A stretch of DNA of 62,936 nucleotides, from NCBI GenBank assembly GCA_946549035.1, contig CAMNQH010000015.1, forward strand, positions 1 through 62,936, given 5' to 3'. The notes under the pieces were generated by a model, which saw nothing but the letters and a program-made list of their open reading frames with translations, did not search any database and was not told the origin of the DNA. This DNA is from an uncultured Lachnospiraceae bacterium. GTDB lineage: Bacteria; Bacillota; Clostridia; Lachnospirales; Lachnospiraceae. A program made the translations under genes and the position numbers. Shown here in pieces: positions 1 through 8,671 of the stretch (the first letter of the stretch is position 1; the number at the start of each line of letters is the position of its first letter).

Positions 1-232
1 CTCCGGTGACCGCCACCGGAATCAGAAGCAGCAGGATTACATGCAGCGTATGTCCCACGGGGAGAAGGCTTCCCAGGCTGCCCCATAAGGTAAACAGGGC
101 GCCGATTACCGCGCCGACCCAAGGGAAAAAACACAGAACGTATTTCATATTTTCTTTCTCCCAATCTGCTTTCGGCATTGGGATTTTGGAATACATGGCG
201 AAGGCAAGGATAAAGCTGTTGATGAGTTTCAT
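1..232 (-). CDS. cobS: Adenosylcobinamide-GDP ribazoletransferase (cobalamin synthase), N-terminal part
   Basis: Only the first 77 or so codons lie in the window; the gene runs off the left edge. CobS is a membrane protein that joins adenosylcobinamide-GDP to alpha-ribazole (or its phosphate) in the last steps of B12 assembly. The visible N-terminus begins MKLINSFILAFAMYSKIPMP, the typical CobS start, followed by an NMKYVLCFFPWVGAVIGAL-type stretch and a second hydrophobic segment. Its ATG overlaps the TGA of cobU (ATGA), so the two are probably translationally coupled. The gene order cobT-cobU-cobS supports the call. Confidence 0.9.
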   Translation of the reverse strand, partial: MKLINSFILAFAMYSKIPMPKADWEKENMKYVLCFFPWVGAVIGALFTLWGSLGSLLPVGHTLHVILLLLIPVAVTG

Positions 233-807
233 TGGAGGGGGAGTCCTTTCTTTGGATTCTTGGGGCAAGCACCGGCCGTTTTCACAAATAACGGAATTCC
301 GCAAACGACCTCCACCACTTCGTCCGCCAGTTTTGCCGTCTCATTTTGGATTTTAGCCATCTCTGCTATATATCTCTTAGTGGATTCGTCGTAAGCTCCT
401 CCGTCCTCAAACACGTTGTTTCCTACGATAATCAGGTTTTTTGCTTCTTTTGCCAGCTTTTGAACGCCTGTCAGAATTACTTGCGCAACGTCCCTTCCCC
501 GGCCGCTTTGGCTGTACATTTCATTGGCTGTAAGGTTGGAAATACACTCTAACAGGAAGGTGTCTCCAGGTTTTGGGGATACTTCTTCTAAATGGGTCTG
601 ACATTCAATAGTAAAAAAATGTTTGTCCTTTCGCATGTTCCGGTGGCGTTCTATGCGACGGCGGCTTTCCTGGTCCCGGACCTCCATGGTGGCCAGGTAG
701 AATAAACCGCCCTCCGGATTCTGGGAGAGTCCGGCAAGCTCTACGGCCCTTCGTTCTGCGTAAGCCGATTTTCCGCTTCCGCTTCCTCCTACGATAAGTA
801 AAACCAT
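229..807 (-). CDS. cobU: Bifunctional adenosylcobinamide kinase / adenosylcobinamide-phosphate guanylyltransferase
   Basis: 192 aa, the usual CobU length. It phosphorylates adenosylcobinamide and then transfers GMP to give adenosylcobinamide-GDP, the substrate of CobS. The P-loop GGSGSGKS is at residues 7-14. The RHRNMR stretch (His55) matches the region that carries the guanylylated histidine in CobU of enterobacteria; that residue assignment is by analogy. The ATG has AAGGAG five bases upstream. It sits between cobT (55 bases upstream) and cobS (ATGA overlap) at the distal end of the cobalamin operon. Confidence 0.95.
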   Translation of the reverse strand: MVLLIVGGSGSGKSAYAERRAVELAGLSQNPEGGLFYLATMEVRDQESRRRIERHRNMRKDKHFFTIECQTHLEEVSPKPGDTFLLECISNLTANEMYSQSGRGRDVAQVILTGVQKLAKEAKNLIIVGNNVFEDGGAYDESTKRYIAEMAKIQNETAKLADEVVEVVCGIPLFVKTAGACPKNPKKGLPLQ

Positions 808-862
808 ATCTGCTCCTTACGTTCGTCCCGGCAATTACAGGCCGGAGAAATCCATCTGTTTT

Positions 863-1912
863 TCAATCCAAAGGCACGTATGTTTCAATATCCGTCTCGT
901 CAAAGGTGCTCATATCACGGTAGATATGAAGCCCCATTTCTATCAAAGGAAATACCGCCACCGCCCCGGTGCCTTCTCCCAGGCACATATCGCAGGTGAG
1001 GGCCGGCTTTTTTTCCAGCACGTCCAGCAACAGGGTTCCGGCAGGTTCCTTGGAGACATGGGAAGCCAGAATATAGTCGGAAGCCGCCGGACAAAGGCGT
1101 ACGGCTAAAAGAGCCGCCGCCGCGGAAATAAATCCATCCATTACCACAGGAATGCCATTGGCGGCTCCCCCCAGGAACACGCCTGTAAGACCGGCAATAT
1201 CAAAGCCTCCTACCTTAGAAAGCACGTCTATGGGGTCCTTTGGATTGGGTTTATGCAGGGCAACGGCACGGCGAATGACATCCACCTTCCGGCGCAGCCC
1301 TTCTGTGGACAATCCCGCTCCCCGCCCGGTGACCTGCTCCGGCGGGATATCTAAAAGCACCGAAACCAGGGCGCTGCTGGTGGTGGTGTTTCCGATGCCC
1401 ATCTCCCCGGTGGCCAAAATCCCGTAGCCCTTTTCTTTCAATTCTCCCGCCAGTTCAATGCCCGTCTCAATGGCCCGTACGGCCTCTTCCCGGGTCATGG
1501 CAGGCTCTTTGGCCAAGTTCTTCGTTCCATAGGCCACCTTTCGTTTTTCCACCCGGGGGGTATCCACAGCCATGCCGATATCAATGGGAAAAATATCCGT
1601 TCCGGTATCCTTACACATAATGGCGGCACAGGACTTTACATCCAGGAAATTTTCCGCTACGATGGCCGTAACCTCCTGTCCGGACTGGGTAACCTTTTCC
1701 TCCACCACGCCGTTATCGGCGCACATGATGACAAGGGCTTTTTTTCCCAGGACAACCCGCTCTGTCCGCCCAATTCCCGCAAGCTGCACAATATATTCTT
1801 CTAGCCTGCCTAAGCTCCTTAAGGGCTTTGCAATGTTATCCCAATGCTTCTGACATGCTTTCTCTGCTTCGTAATCTGCCGGAAGAATCCGGCGAATGGT
1901 CTCCTGCAGCAT
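863..1912 (-). CDS. cobT: Nicotinate-nucleotide--dimethylbenzimidazole phosphoribosyltransferase
   Basis: 349 aa, full length. It activates the lower-ligand base by transferring ribose phosphate from nicotinate mononucleotide, giving alpha-ribazole phosphate for the nucleotide loop of B12. The family motif GEGTGA is present near the C-terminus; Glu313 is the likely catalytic base, matching Glu317 of the Salmonella enzyme. The glycine-rich ATGEMGIGNTTTSSA segment (residues 168-181) is also typical. The ATG directly follows the TAA of cbiA, with AAAGGGG as ribosome site inside the end of cbiA, so coupling is likely. Confidence 0.96.
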   Translation of the reverse strand: MLQETIRRILPADYEAEKACQKHWDNIAKPLRSLGRLEEYIVQLAGIGRTERVVLGKKALVIMCADNGVVEEKVTQSGQEVTAIVAENFLDVKSCAAIMCKDTGTDIFPIDIGMAVDTPRVEKRKVAYGTKNLAKEPAMTREEAVRAIETGIELAGELKEKGYGILATGEMGIGNTTTSSALVSVLLDIPPEQVTGRGAGLSTEGLRRKVDVIRRAVALHKPNPKDPIDVLSKVGGFDIAGLTGVFLGGAANGIPVVMDGFISAAAALLAVRLCPAASDYILASHVSKEPAGTLLLDVLEKKPALTCDMCLGEGTGAVAVFPLIEMGLHIYRDMSTFDETDIETYVPLD

Positions 1913-3280
1913 TTATCTGCCCCTTTCTGCACATACCTGCAAAAAATGAAAAATCATTTCCGGGTTCGCGTAATAATAAAGATGGGGAAATCCTACCGCC
2001 CGCTGATCGCTGCCATGTATACAGTCCCATTCCCGTTTGGCCAGGGGCTTTCGGGCATGGAAGTCAACTCCATTATTGGTACTGTCATAGTAGTGGAACT
2101 CATGGGCTTTGATTTTTTCACCCTTTTTCCCCAATACTTGATCCTTCTCAGCTTCCAATGTCACATAGCCGAAGCGTCCCAGACGTTCCTTTTTGTATAC
2201 CAGCCCTTCTATGGCTCCCACCATCTTATGGCGGATTCCTTCCATATCTTCCATATACTCATGGAGATACATAAATCCCCCGCATTCCGCCAGATAAGGA
2301 ACCCCCTGCCGCATCAGCTCTTGAATATCTGCAAGCATTGTCCGATTTTCTGATAACTGCTTTGCATAGAGCTCCGGATATCCTCCGTAAAAAATCATTC
2401 CATCCAATTCCAGGGGCAGCCGGCTGTCATGAATTGGGGAAAAATAGCACAATTCTGCGCCCATTTCTTCCATCAGCTCTAAATTATCCCGGTATAGAAA
2501 GCAAAAAGCCTCATCCTTGGCAATCCCGATTTTTACGTTTTTTTCCCGTTCTTCTAAATGGGGAATAATAGGGGGCATAACCTCCAGCTCCTTGGCCTGG
2601 CTGGCGAGGGACAACAGTAACTCCAGATCCAGCGTTTCTGCCAATATCTTAGCCAGCCCCTGAATCCGCTCTTTTAAATCTGCAACGGCGTCCGGCGTTA
2701 CCAATCCCAGATGGCGGCTTTCAATGATATACTCTTTTGCCTCCGGAACGTAACCCAATACCTTGACGGGAAGCTCCCTCTCTATCTGCTCCTTGACTCT
2801 GGGATAGAGCCCCGGGGACAGGCGGTTTAAAATCACTCCCGCAATTCTGCTGTCCCGGCGATATTCCAAAAATCCTTTCACCTGGGCCGTTATGGACACG
2901 CTCATGCCTCTGGCGTCTACAATCAATATCACCGGCGTGTCAGTCACCCTGGCCAAATCGTATGCGGAAGCCTGGGTGCTGCTTCCTGCAACGCCGTCGT
3001 AATAGCCCATAACCCCTTCCATTACAGAAATCTGAGAATGCCTGGCCTCTTTTCCAAATAGATACCGGGTAGTCGTTTCATCTGTAAAAAAGGTATCCAG
3101 ATTCTTGGAGGGGATCCCCAGCACCTGTCCGTGAAACATGGGATCGATGTAGTCCGGCCCGCATTTAAAAGAAGAAACGCTTATTCCCCGATTTAAAAGC
3201 GCCTGTAGGATTCCGCAGGTTACTAGGGTCTTTCCACTTCCGCTGGAGGGCGCCGCCAGCAGAACCCTGGGGACCTTCAT
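1913..3280 (-). CDS. cbiA: Cobyrinate a,c-diamide synthase
   Basis: 455 aa, normal for CbiA. It uses ATP and glutamine to amidate the a and c carboxylates of cobyrinic acid. The N-terminus has the dethiobiotin-synthetase-like P-loop (APSSGSGKT, residues 10-18). The C-terminal half is a glutaminase domain with the nucleophile in YLAECGGFMYL. The start ATG overlaps the TGA of the upstream fusion gene (ATGA), with AAAGGGG five bases before it. The cobyric acid synthase cbiP that usually acts after the next steps is not in the window. Confidence 0.95.
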   Translation of the reverse strand: MKVPRVLLAAPSSGSGKTLVTCGILQALLNRGISVSSFKCGPDYIDPMFHGQVLGIPSKNLDTFFTDETTTRYLFGKEARHSQISVMEGVMGYYDGVAGSSTQASAYDLARVTDTPVILIVDARGMSVSITAQVKGFLEYRRDSRIAGVILNRLSPGLYPRVKEQIERELPVKVLGYVPEAKEYIIESRHLGLVTPDAVADLKERIQGLAKILAETLDLELLLSLASQAKELEVMPPIIPHLEEREKNVKIGIAKDEAFCFLYRDNLELMEEMGAELCYFSPIHDSRLPLELDGMIFYGGYPELYAKQLSENRTMLADIQELMRQGVPYLAECGGFMYLHEYMEDMEGIRHKMVGAIEGLVYKKERLGRFGYVTLEAEKDQVLGKKGEKIKAHEFHYYDSTNNGVDFHARKPLAKREWDCIHGSDQRAVGFPHLYYYANPEMIFHFLQVCAERGR

Positions 3281-5340
3281 GAAAGCCCCTTTCCCCTGTC
3301 CTGATTTGACATGGTAAAAATATACACCGGATTTTGTCCCGTCATCATATGATATCCCCCCAACGTCCTGCTTTTTGCCACGGAAACCTGGACAATTTCA
3401 CTTTCCTGGAACCCATGCGTTTCAAGAATTCTCATGGCCTCCGCCACGGTTTCCAAGGATATGGCGTTTACCACTATGCGTACCCTGGGATTTTTTTTCA
3501 GAAGCAATCCTACGATTTCTTCCAGGTTCCCGCCGCTGCCGCCCACAAAAACATGGGTGGGGGCCGGCAGCTCTTTTAGAGCCTCAGGAGCCGTCCCTTT
3601 TACCACAACCAGATTCGCCGCTCCCAGTCTGCGGGCATTTTCCGTAAGAAGCGTTACGGCCTCCTCTTTTTTCTCAATGGCATAGACCGTGCCCCGAGAC
3701 GCCTGCAAAGCGCATTCAATCCCAATGGATCCGGTTCCCGCGCCGATATCATACACCAGGGCGTCCTTTGTAAGCATCAGCTTGGAAAGGGAAACGCTGC
3801 GAACCTCTTCCTTTGTCATAGGCGCGCCGCCTCTCTGAAACACTTCATCTTTCAAGCCATGGGTCACAGCCGTCTCTGCCGCCATGGGATTTTCCAACAC
3901 AAGCACAGACAGCCCTTTCTTGTCATAAGAGAGAAAGGTTTCAGGAGTCCCCGTTATCATCTCCTCCTCCGGATAACTGAGCTGGCTGGCCACATGCATA
4001 GTCACATGGGAAAAACCGTATTCTATCAGGGATTTGGCAGCTTCCCGGACGCTTTCCCGTTTTCCTGCCAGAGCAAATACTTTCTCATGGGCGCGCACCG
4101 CCCCAATCAAATTCTGAGGCCTCCCGTGGATGCTTACCAGCTTCATATCCTGCCAGGGCATATGAAGCTTCGCGGCGGCATAGGCTGCAGAAGAAATCCC
4201 GCAGATTACTTCCACCTGATACGCTTCTGTTTCCAAAAGCTCCAACAGTCTTTTTGTTCCGCTGTAAAAGCCAATATCCCCGGAAAACGCCGCTACAATA
4301 TTTTGATATTCAGGATGGCGTTTTATGAATCCCAAAATCTCATAGGGATCATACATATCCTCCATGGGCTTTCCAAAGCAGGACAATGTCTCAAGCATAC
4401 GTCCGGCCCCTAAGATAACATCCGCACATTCACAGGCTTTTACAGCCTCTCCTGTCATACCGGATACGCTTCCCATGCCGATTCCAAGAAGAAAAATCCT
4501 GGGGCTGGCATGAGATTCTTTGGAGGAACCCCCTTTCTGCTCCATAGGAGGCAGCTTCAGATACTCCAAAAGCTGGTTCATGAAAAAGCCTTCCGTCTCC
4601 CCGGGCCTGCGGATAACCACGGCCTTCGCTTTCGCCGCCCTGGCTCCTGCCAGCTTTGGCAAAAATCCCCCCGCGTCTCCTGTGTCCTTGGTTACAAGAT
4701 ACTTGGCATTCACCTGCTTTAACATAGCCGCGTTCAGCTCCGCCGAAAAGGGCCCCTGCATACAGATGATTTGGCTCCCTGACAGCCCCCAGCTCCGACA
4801 CTGGTTCACCATACCTCCATCTGGAAGGATTCTGGCATAAATTCTGGAAGGATCGTCAAGGAGCCTGATATAATCTCTTAATTCCTTGCTTCCTGTCGTC
4901 AACAGGATATTGCCCTCTGTCTCATTTAAAAATGCAGCGGCCTCTTCCTTTGTATCCACATAATAATAGTCCCGGAGCTCTTCTTTTTTGGCCTTCCCAG
5001 AAGAACCGCCCCAGCTCTCCTCTTCTCCGGAGGGCTCCCGCAGCAGGCGCAAATACATTTTACCTGTGGTTTTACAGGCCTCCCGAAGGTTTTTGGAAAC
5101 CTCCCGGGCATAGGGATGCGTAGCGTCAACCACTGCTTCCCATTCCTGCTCCTTAAGCAAGGCTTCCATTTCCGGCTGGGAAAGCCTGCCTTGATGAATC
5201 ACAAGCCCTTCCCTTTGCTGAAGCACTTCCTTCCCATATGCGGTAGCTACGGAAATATGTACGTCAATCCCCTGGCGGGTAAGATGCTCTGCCAAAAGCC
5301 GCCCTTCTTTGGTTCCGGCAAATATAAGTATCTGTTCCAT
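3277..5340 (-). CDS. Three-domain fusion: precorrin-6A reductase (CbiJ) + C5-methyltransferase (CbiE) + C15-methyltransferase/decarboxylase (CbiT)
   Basis: 687 aa from the ATG at 5340, chosen because GAGG lies just upstream and MEQILIFAGTKEGR is the normal CbiJ start; seven extra in-frame residues are possible upstream. Residues about 1-262 are CbiJ/CobK (ring reductase; VVDATHPYA motif). About 263-280 is a Gly/Ser/Lys linker. About 281-480 is CbiE (a class III tetrapyrrole methylase; FLLGIGMGSVSGMT). About 490-687 is CbiT (Rossmann SAM site DIGAGTGSIGIE). One polypeptide would thus reduce cobalt-precorrin-6A, methylate C5 and C15 and decarboxylate the ring-C acetate. It lies between cbiH and cbiA. 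CbiE-CbiT fusions (CobL type) are common; CbiJ fused in front is less so. Confidence 0.93.
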   Translation of the reverse strand: MEQILIFAGTKEGRLLAEHLTRQGIDVHISVATAYGKEVLQQREGLVIHQGRLSQPEMEALLKEQEWEAVVDATHPYAREVSKNLREACKTTGKMYLRLLREPSGEEESWGGSSGKAKKEELRDYYYVDTKEEAAAFLNETEGNILLTTGSKELRDYIRLLDDPSRIYARILPDGGMVNQCRSWGLSGSQIICMQGPFSAELNAAMLKQVNAKYLVTKDTGDAGGFLPKLAGARAAKAKAVVIRRPGETEGFFMNQLLEYLKLPPMEQKGGSSKESHASPRIFLLGIGMGSVSGMTGEAVKACECADVILGAGRMLETLSCFGKPMEDMYDPYEILGFIKRHPEYQNIVAAFSGDIGFYSGTKRLLELLETEAYQVEVICGISSAAYAAAKLHMPWQDMKLVSIHGRPQNLIGAVRAHEKVFALAGKRESVREAAKSLIEYGFSHVTMHVASQLSYPEEEMITGTPETFLSYDKKGLSVLVLENPMAAETAVTHGLKDEVFQRGGAPMTKEEVRSVSLSKLMLTKDALVYDIGAGTGSIGIECALQASRGTVYAIEKKEEAVTLLTENARRLGAANLVVVKGTAPEALKELPAPTHVFVGGSGGNLEEIVGLLLKKNPRVRIVVNAISLETVAEAMRILETHGFQESEIVQVSVAKSRTLGGYHMMTGQNPVYIFTMSNQDRGKGLS

Positions 5341-5370
5341 TGTCCTACCTCTTTTTTCCAATGAAGGAAC

Positions 5371-6105
5371 CTATTCTCCCAACCGATATCCTCTGGGAGT
5401 CACCATGCGCCCATTGATCACCTTGGTCTGGGAATTGCCGATAAATACCGTGGTAAACATATCTGTCTTTGCCTCCCGAAGCTGACTTAAGGAATACAAT
5501 TTCATGGCTTCCCCTTCCCTGCCGATGTTGGCCACCGTACCGCACACCAATTCCTCGGGCTGGTACTTTAACATAATATCGCAGGCCCGTCTCAAGTAAT
5601 CCGCCCGTTTTTTGCTGGAGGGATTGTAGAGACAAATGACAAAATCCGCCTGAGCCGCCGCCTCAAGCCGCCTTTCAATTTTCTCCCAGGGGGTTAAAAG
5701 GTCGCTTAAGCTAATCAATGCAAAATCATGAATCAAAGGAGCTCCCAATACCGACGCCCCTCCAATGGCCGCCGTCACTCCGGAAATAATCTCTACAGGA
5801 ATCTTTGGATACTCTTCTCCAATGGTGAGCATCAGGCCGCTCATTCCGTAAACTCCTGCGTCTCCGCTGCAAATCATAGCCACGGTTTTTCCTTTTGCCG
5901 CTTCCTCAAAAGCCATCCGGCACCGTTTGACCTCCTGGGTCATAGGGGTGACCAAAAATTCCTTCCCCGGAAAATGCTCTTTCACCAGATCCACATAAAC
6001 CGTATACCCTACAATGGTATCGCATGTTTCCAGAACCCGGGCGGCCTTGACGGTCATCTGTTCATACTCTCCGGGGCCGATGCCCACTACATATAGTTTA
6101 CTCAA
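5371..6105 (-). CDS. cbiH: Cobalt-precorrin-3 C17-methyltransferase
   Basis: 244 aa tetrapyrrole methylase that methylates C17 with ring contraction. Family signs are KLYVVGIGPGEYEQMT at the start, SGDAGVYGM (SAM-binding loop) and VICLYNPSSKKR. The start is a TTG inside TTTGAGTAA, overlapping the end of cbiG, with GGAG eight bases upstream; no ATG in this frame fits as well. CbiG and CbiH act together in the anaerobic pathway (ring contraction, then deacetylation), matching their overlap. Confidence 0.94.
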   Translation of the reverse strand: MSKLYVVGIGPGEYEQMTVKAARVLETCDTIVGYTVYVDLVKEHFPGKEFLVTPMTQEVKRCRMAFEEAAKGKTVAMICSGDAGVYGMSGLMLTIGEEYPKIPVEIISGVTAAIGGASVLGAPLIHDFALISLSDLLTPWEKIERRLEAAAQADFVICLYNPSSKKRADYLRRACDIMLKYQPEELVCGTVANIGREGEAMKLYSLSQLREAKTDMFTTVFIGNSQTKVINGRMVTPRGYRLGE

Positions 6106-7198
6106 ATTCTACACTCCATTCTCTCTGGGCCAGGGCAATGGTAATTCCGTCTTTTTTTATTTTAGGAACCACCAGACAGTCTTCCTTCTGTTTTAAGGGG
6201 GCCGTCTCCCTGACTTTGCATACAGCCGCCCGTTCACATACATTGTCCACTCCCGTAACAGAGGTTACGAAAGAAGACGCTTCATAGGATCCCGGGGCCT
6301 CACAAAGCTCCCGGGCAGTATAACATGTAAGAGGGAGCCCAAAGGCTTTGCAAAATTCCAGCAGCCCTTCCTCCTCCTGTTTCAGATCTATGGTTGCAGC
6401 CCCATAAAGGCTGTCCATGGAAATCCTTCTTTTTAACAATTCCTCTTTCACTGCCGCCTCAATCTCCTGGGCTGTTTTTCCCTTCCTGCAGCCGACGCCC
6501 AGCACAAATACTTTCGGAATCAGACATACTTCCCGAAGCCTTCTGCCTCCTGAAGCTTCTGCTTCTTTTTCTGCATCTCCATATGAAATATACGGGGACA
6601 CCCGAATCTGAATATCGGCTTCCTCACAGGAGGCGGACAGCTCTTTCGGCAGCCGCCCCTTTACTTGTCCTTCACAGTAAAAATGCAGCGGTTTTCCTTC
6701 CAAAATAGCTGCCTCTGCTTCTTTGATCCGTTCCATATCACAGATGTAAAGCCCGTTCTTTTGTGCAAATACATCCAGGGCAATTTTGTGATTCACATCG
6801 GAAGCCGTAGTAATAACCGCAGCCGCCCCAAGGCGCCCGGCCAGAAGCCTTGTCAGCTCATTTCCCCCTCCAATATGGCCGGATAATACGGAAATCAAAA
6901 AGCTTCCTTTTTCATCCATCACCAATACTGCCGGATCCTTCGTTTTACTTTCCAGAAACGGGGCAATGGAACGGACGGCAATGCCCATAGCTCCAATAAA
7001 TAAAATTCCTTCTGCGTCCTCAAACCGCTGTCTGCACCATTCTTTTAAGGGCTTCGGTTTATGGAAATGCACCGCCTCCCAATAAGTATCTTCCAAAGGC
7101 TCTTTCAGGGCTGCCTGAACGCCTTGGGCCTGAACGCGTCCCCCCGGGGTAAAAGAGACGATAGCCAAACGCTTTTTTCTTATGCTTTCCCTTTGCAA
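6098..7198 (-). CDS. cbiG: Cobalt-precorrin-5A hydrolase
   Basis: 366 aa. CbiG opens the delta-lactone and releases the C2 fragment as acetaldehyde during anaerobic corrin formation; it marks the oxygen-independent route. The N-terminal domain has FIGAMGIAVRSIAPFL and LSGHIGGGNELTR, the family's strongest motifs; the C-terminal domain has VLGVGCRKGKTAQEIE. The start is a TTG preceded by GGGAGG at seven bases. Its end overlaps the TTG start of cbiH. Confidence 0.95.
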   Translation of the reverse strand: MQRESIRKKRLAIVSFTPGGRVQAQGVQAALKEPLEDTYWEAVHFHKPKPLKEWCRQRFEDAEGILFIGAMGIAVRSIAPFLESKTKDPAVLVMDEKGSFLISVLSGHIGGGNELTRLLAGRLGAAAVITTASDVNHKIALDVFAQKNGLYICDMERIKEAEAAILEGKPLHFYCEGQVKGRLPKELSASCEEADIQIRVSPYISYGDAEKEAEASGGRRLREVCLIPKVFVLGVGCRKGKTAQEIEAAVKEELLKRRISMDSLYGAATIDLKQEEEGLLEFCKAFGLPLTCYTARELCEAPGSYEASSFVTSVTGVDNVCERAAVCKVRETAPLKQKEDCLVVPKIKKDGITIALAQREWSVEFE

Positions 7199-7210
7199 CG
7201 CCAGGCCTCC

Positions 7211-7969
7211 CTACTGAGACGATTCCCGAAATTCCGTGGAAAATGCGGGATGATATAAATCGCTGCGGCGGTAATGGCTGTGAGTCACCGCTTCTCCAAT
7301 GATCATCAAAGCGGTCTTTGTGATCCCATGCTCCTTTGCCGTCTCCGCCAATGTCCCCACCGTGCAGAGATACGTTTCTTCCTCGGGCCAAGTAGCTTTA
7401 TAGACAATGGCAGCCGGGGTATCCTTGGTATATCCTCCTGCCACTAACCGTTCACTGAGCTGCTCTAACAGCCCGGTGCTTAAAAAAACCACCATGGTCG
7501 CCTGATGAGAAGCCAAAGCAGCAATCTCTTCTTTCTCCGGAACCGGCGTACGCCCGGCCATCCTTGTAATAATCACACTCTGGGATACGTCCGGCAGGGT
7601 ATATTCTAAATTTAAGGCAGCGGCAGCCCCGCAAAAAGCGCTGACGCCGGGACACGTATCATAGGCAATCCCTTTTTCCTCCAATGCGTCCATCTGTTCC
7701 CGAATGGCGCCGTAGATACAAGGATCTCCCGTATGCAGCCGTACGGTTACTTTTCTCTGACTTTCCGCCTCCTCTATGACTGTCAGCACTTCCTCCAGCG
7801 TCATAACGGCGCTGTTATAAACCTGGCATTCTTTTTTTCTTCCTTCCAAAAGCTGAGGATTTACCAGAGAGCCTGCGTAAATAATTACGTCCGCCTCCGC
7901 CAAAAGGCGCTGTCCCCGAAGGGTAATCAAATCCGGCGCGCCAGGCCCCGCCCCTACAAAATGTACCAT
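7211..7969 (-). CDS. cbiF: Cobalt-precorrin-4 C11-methyltransferase
   Basis: 252 aa tetrapyrrole methylase. It starts MVHFVGAGPGAPDLITLRG, the CbiF/CobM signature, and has LHTGDPCIYGAIREQMD and the VVFLSTG segment. It methylates C11 of cobalt-precorrin-4. Ribosome site AGGGGGAGGG lies directly before the ATG. It follows cbiL by 10 bases. Confidence 0.96.
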   Translation of the reverse strand: MVHFVGAGPGAPDLITLRGQRLLAEADVIIYAGSLVNPQLLEGRKKECQVYNSAVMTLEEVLTVIEEAESQRKVTVRLHTGDPCIYGAIREQMDALEEKGIAYDTCPGVSAFCGAAAALNLEYTLPDVSQSVIITRMAGRTPVPEKEEIAALASHQATMVVFLSTGLLEQLSERLVAGGYTKDTPAAIVYKATWPEEETYLCTVGTLAETAKEHGITKTALMIIGEAVTHSHYRRSDLYHPAFSTEFRESSQ

Positions 7970-7979
7970 GACCCTCCCC

Positions 7980-8657
7980 CTATTTCACAATCAGCAGGGA
8001 ATAATAACCGGCATCCTCCGGGATTTCCTCCGCTGAATAATACACATGCTCCTGCTCCATGCCGCAGTTTTCCACCATTGCCACTTGACAATCCAGCTTT
8101 TTCAGCTGCTCCTTGACACGGGGCATTTGCTTTCCAGCTTTCATCAATACCTTAACCCCAGGCAGCTTTAATGCCTCCTCAATCTGATAGGAAGCCGGAA
8201 TCACATGAAGCATTTCTTCTTTTTCCACCAGCCCCATATCAAGCCGGGCTGCAGCCGCGCAAAAAGAAGTGATTCCATTGATAATCTCTGTGGAAAATCC
8301 TTCCTCCCGCAGCCGTTGATGAATATAAATATAAGTCGCATATACGGTGGGATCTCCCAGAGTTAAAAACGCCACATTCTTTCCTTCCCGCAAAGCCGCA
8401 GCCACCTTCTCTGCTCCCGCCTGGTGGCTCTCTTTTAGCGCCTTGGGATCCTTTGTCATGGGCATATATACCTCCAGGCATTCTTTTTCCCCTAATGTGG
8501 GAATGGCCTGCTTTACAATCTGATAAGCAACCGTGTCCTCCTTTACCTTTCCCGGCACTGCAATCACAGGGCTTTCCTGAATCACCCGTATTGCCTTTAA
8601 GGTCAAAAGCTCCGGATCTCCCGGACCGATTCCAACTCCATACAATGTTCCGTACAT
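7980..8657 (-). CDS. cbiL: Cobalt-precorrin-2 C20-methyltransferase
   Basis: 225 aa from the ATG at 8657, chosen because AAGGAGA lies eight bases upstream and MYGTLYGVGIGPGDPELLT is the standard CbiL start; the reading frame is open further upstream but that overlaps cbiD. It methylates C20, the committed step after cobalt insertion. FLTLGDPTVYATYIYIHQRL is the SAM-binding loop of the family. Confidence 0.95.
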   Translation of the reverse strand: MYGTLYGVGIGPGDPELLTLKAIRVIQESPVIAVPGKVKEDTVAYQIVKQAIPTLGEKECLEVYMPMTKDPKALKESHQAGAEKVAAALREGKNVAFLTLGDPTVYATYIYIHQRLREEGFSTEIINGITSFCAAAARLDMGLVEKEEMLHVIPASYQIEEALKLPGVKVLMKAGKQMPRVKEQLKKLDCQVAMVENCGMEQEHVYYSAEEIPEDAGYYSLLIVK

Positions 8658-8671
8658 GCTTATTCTCCTTA

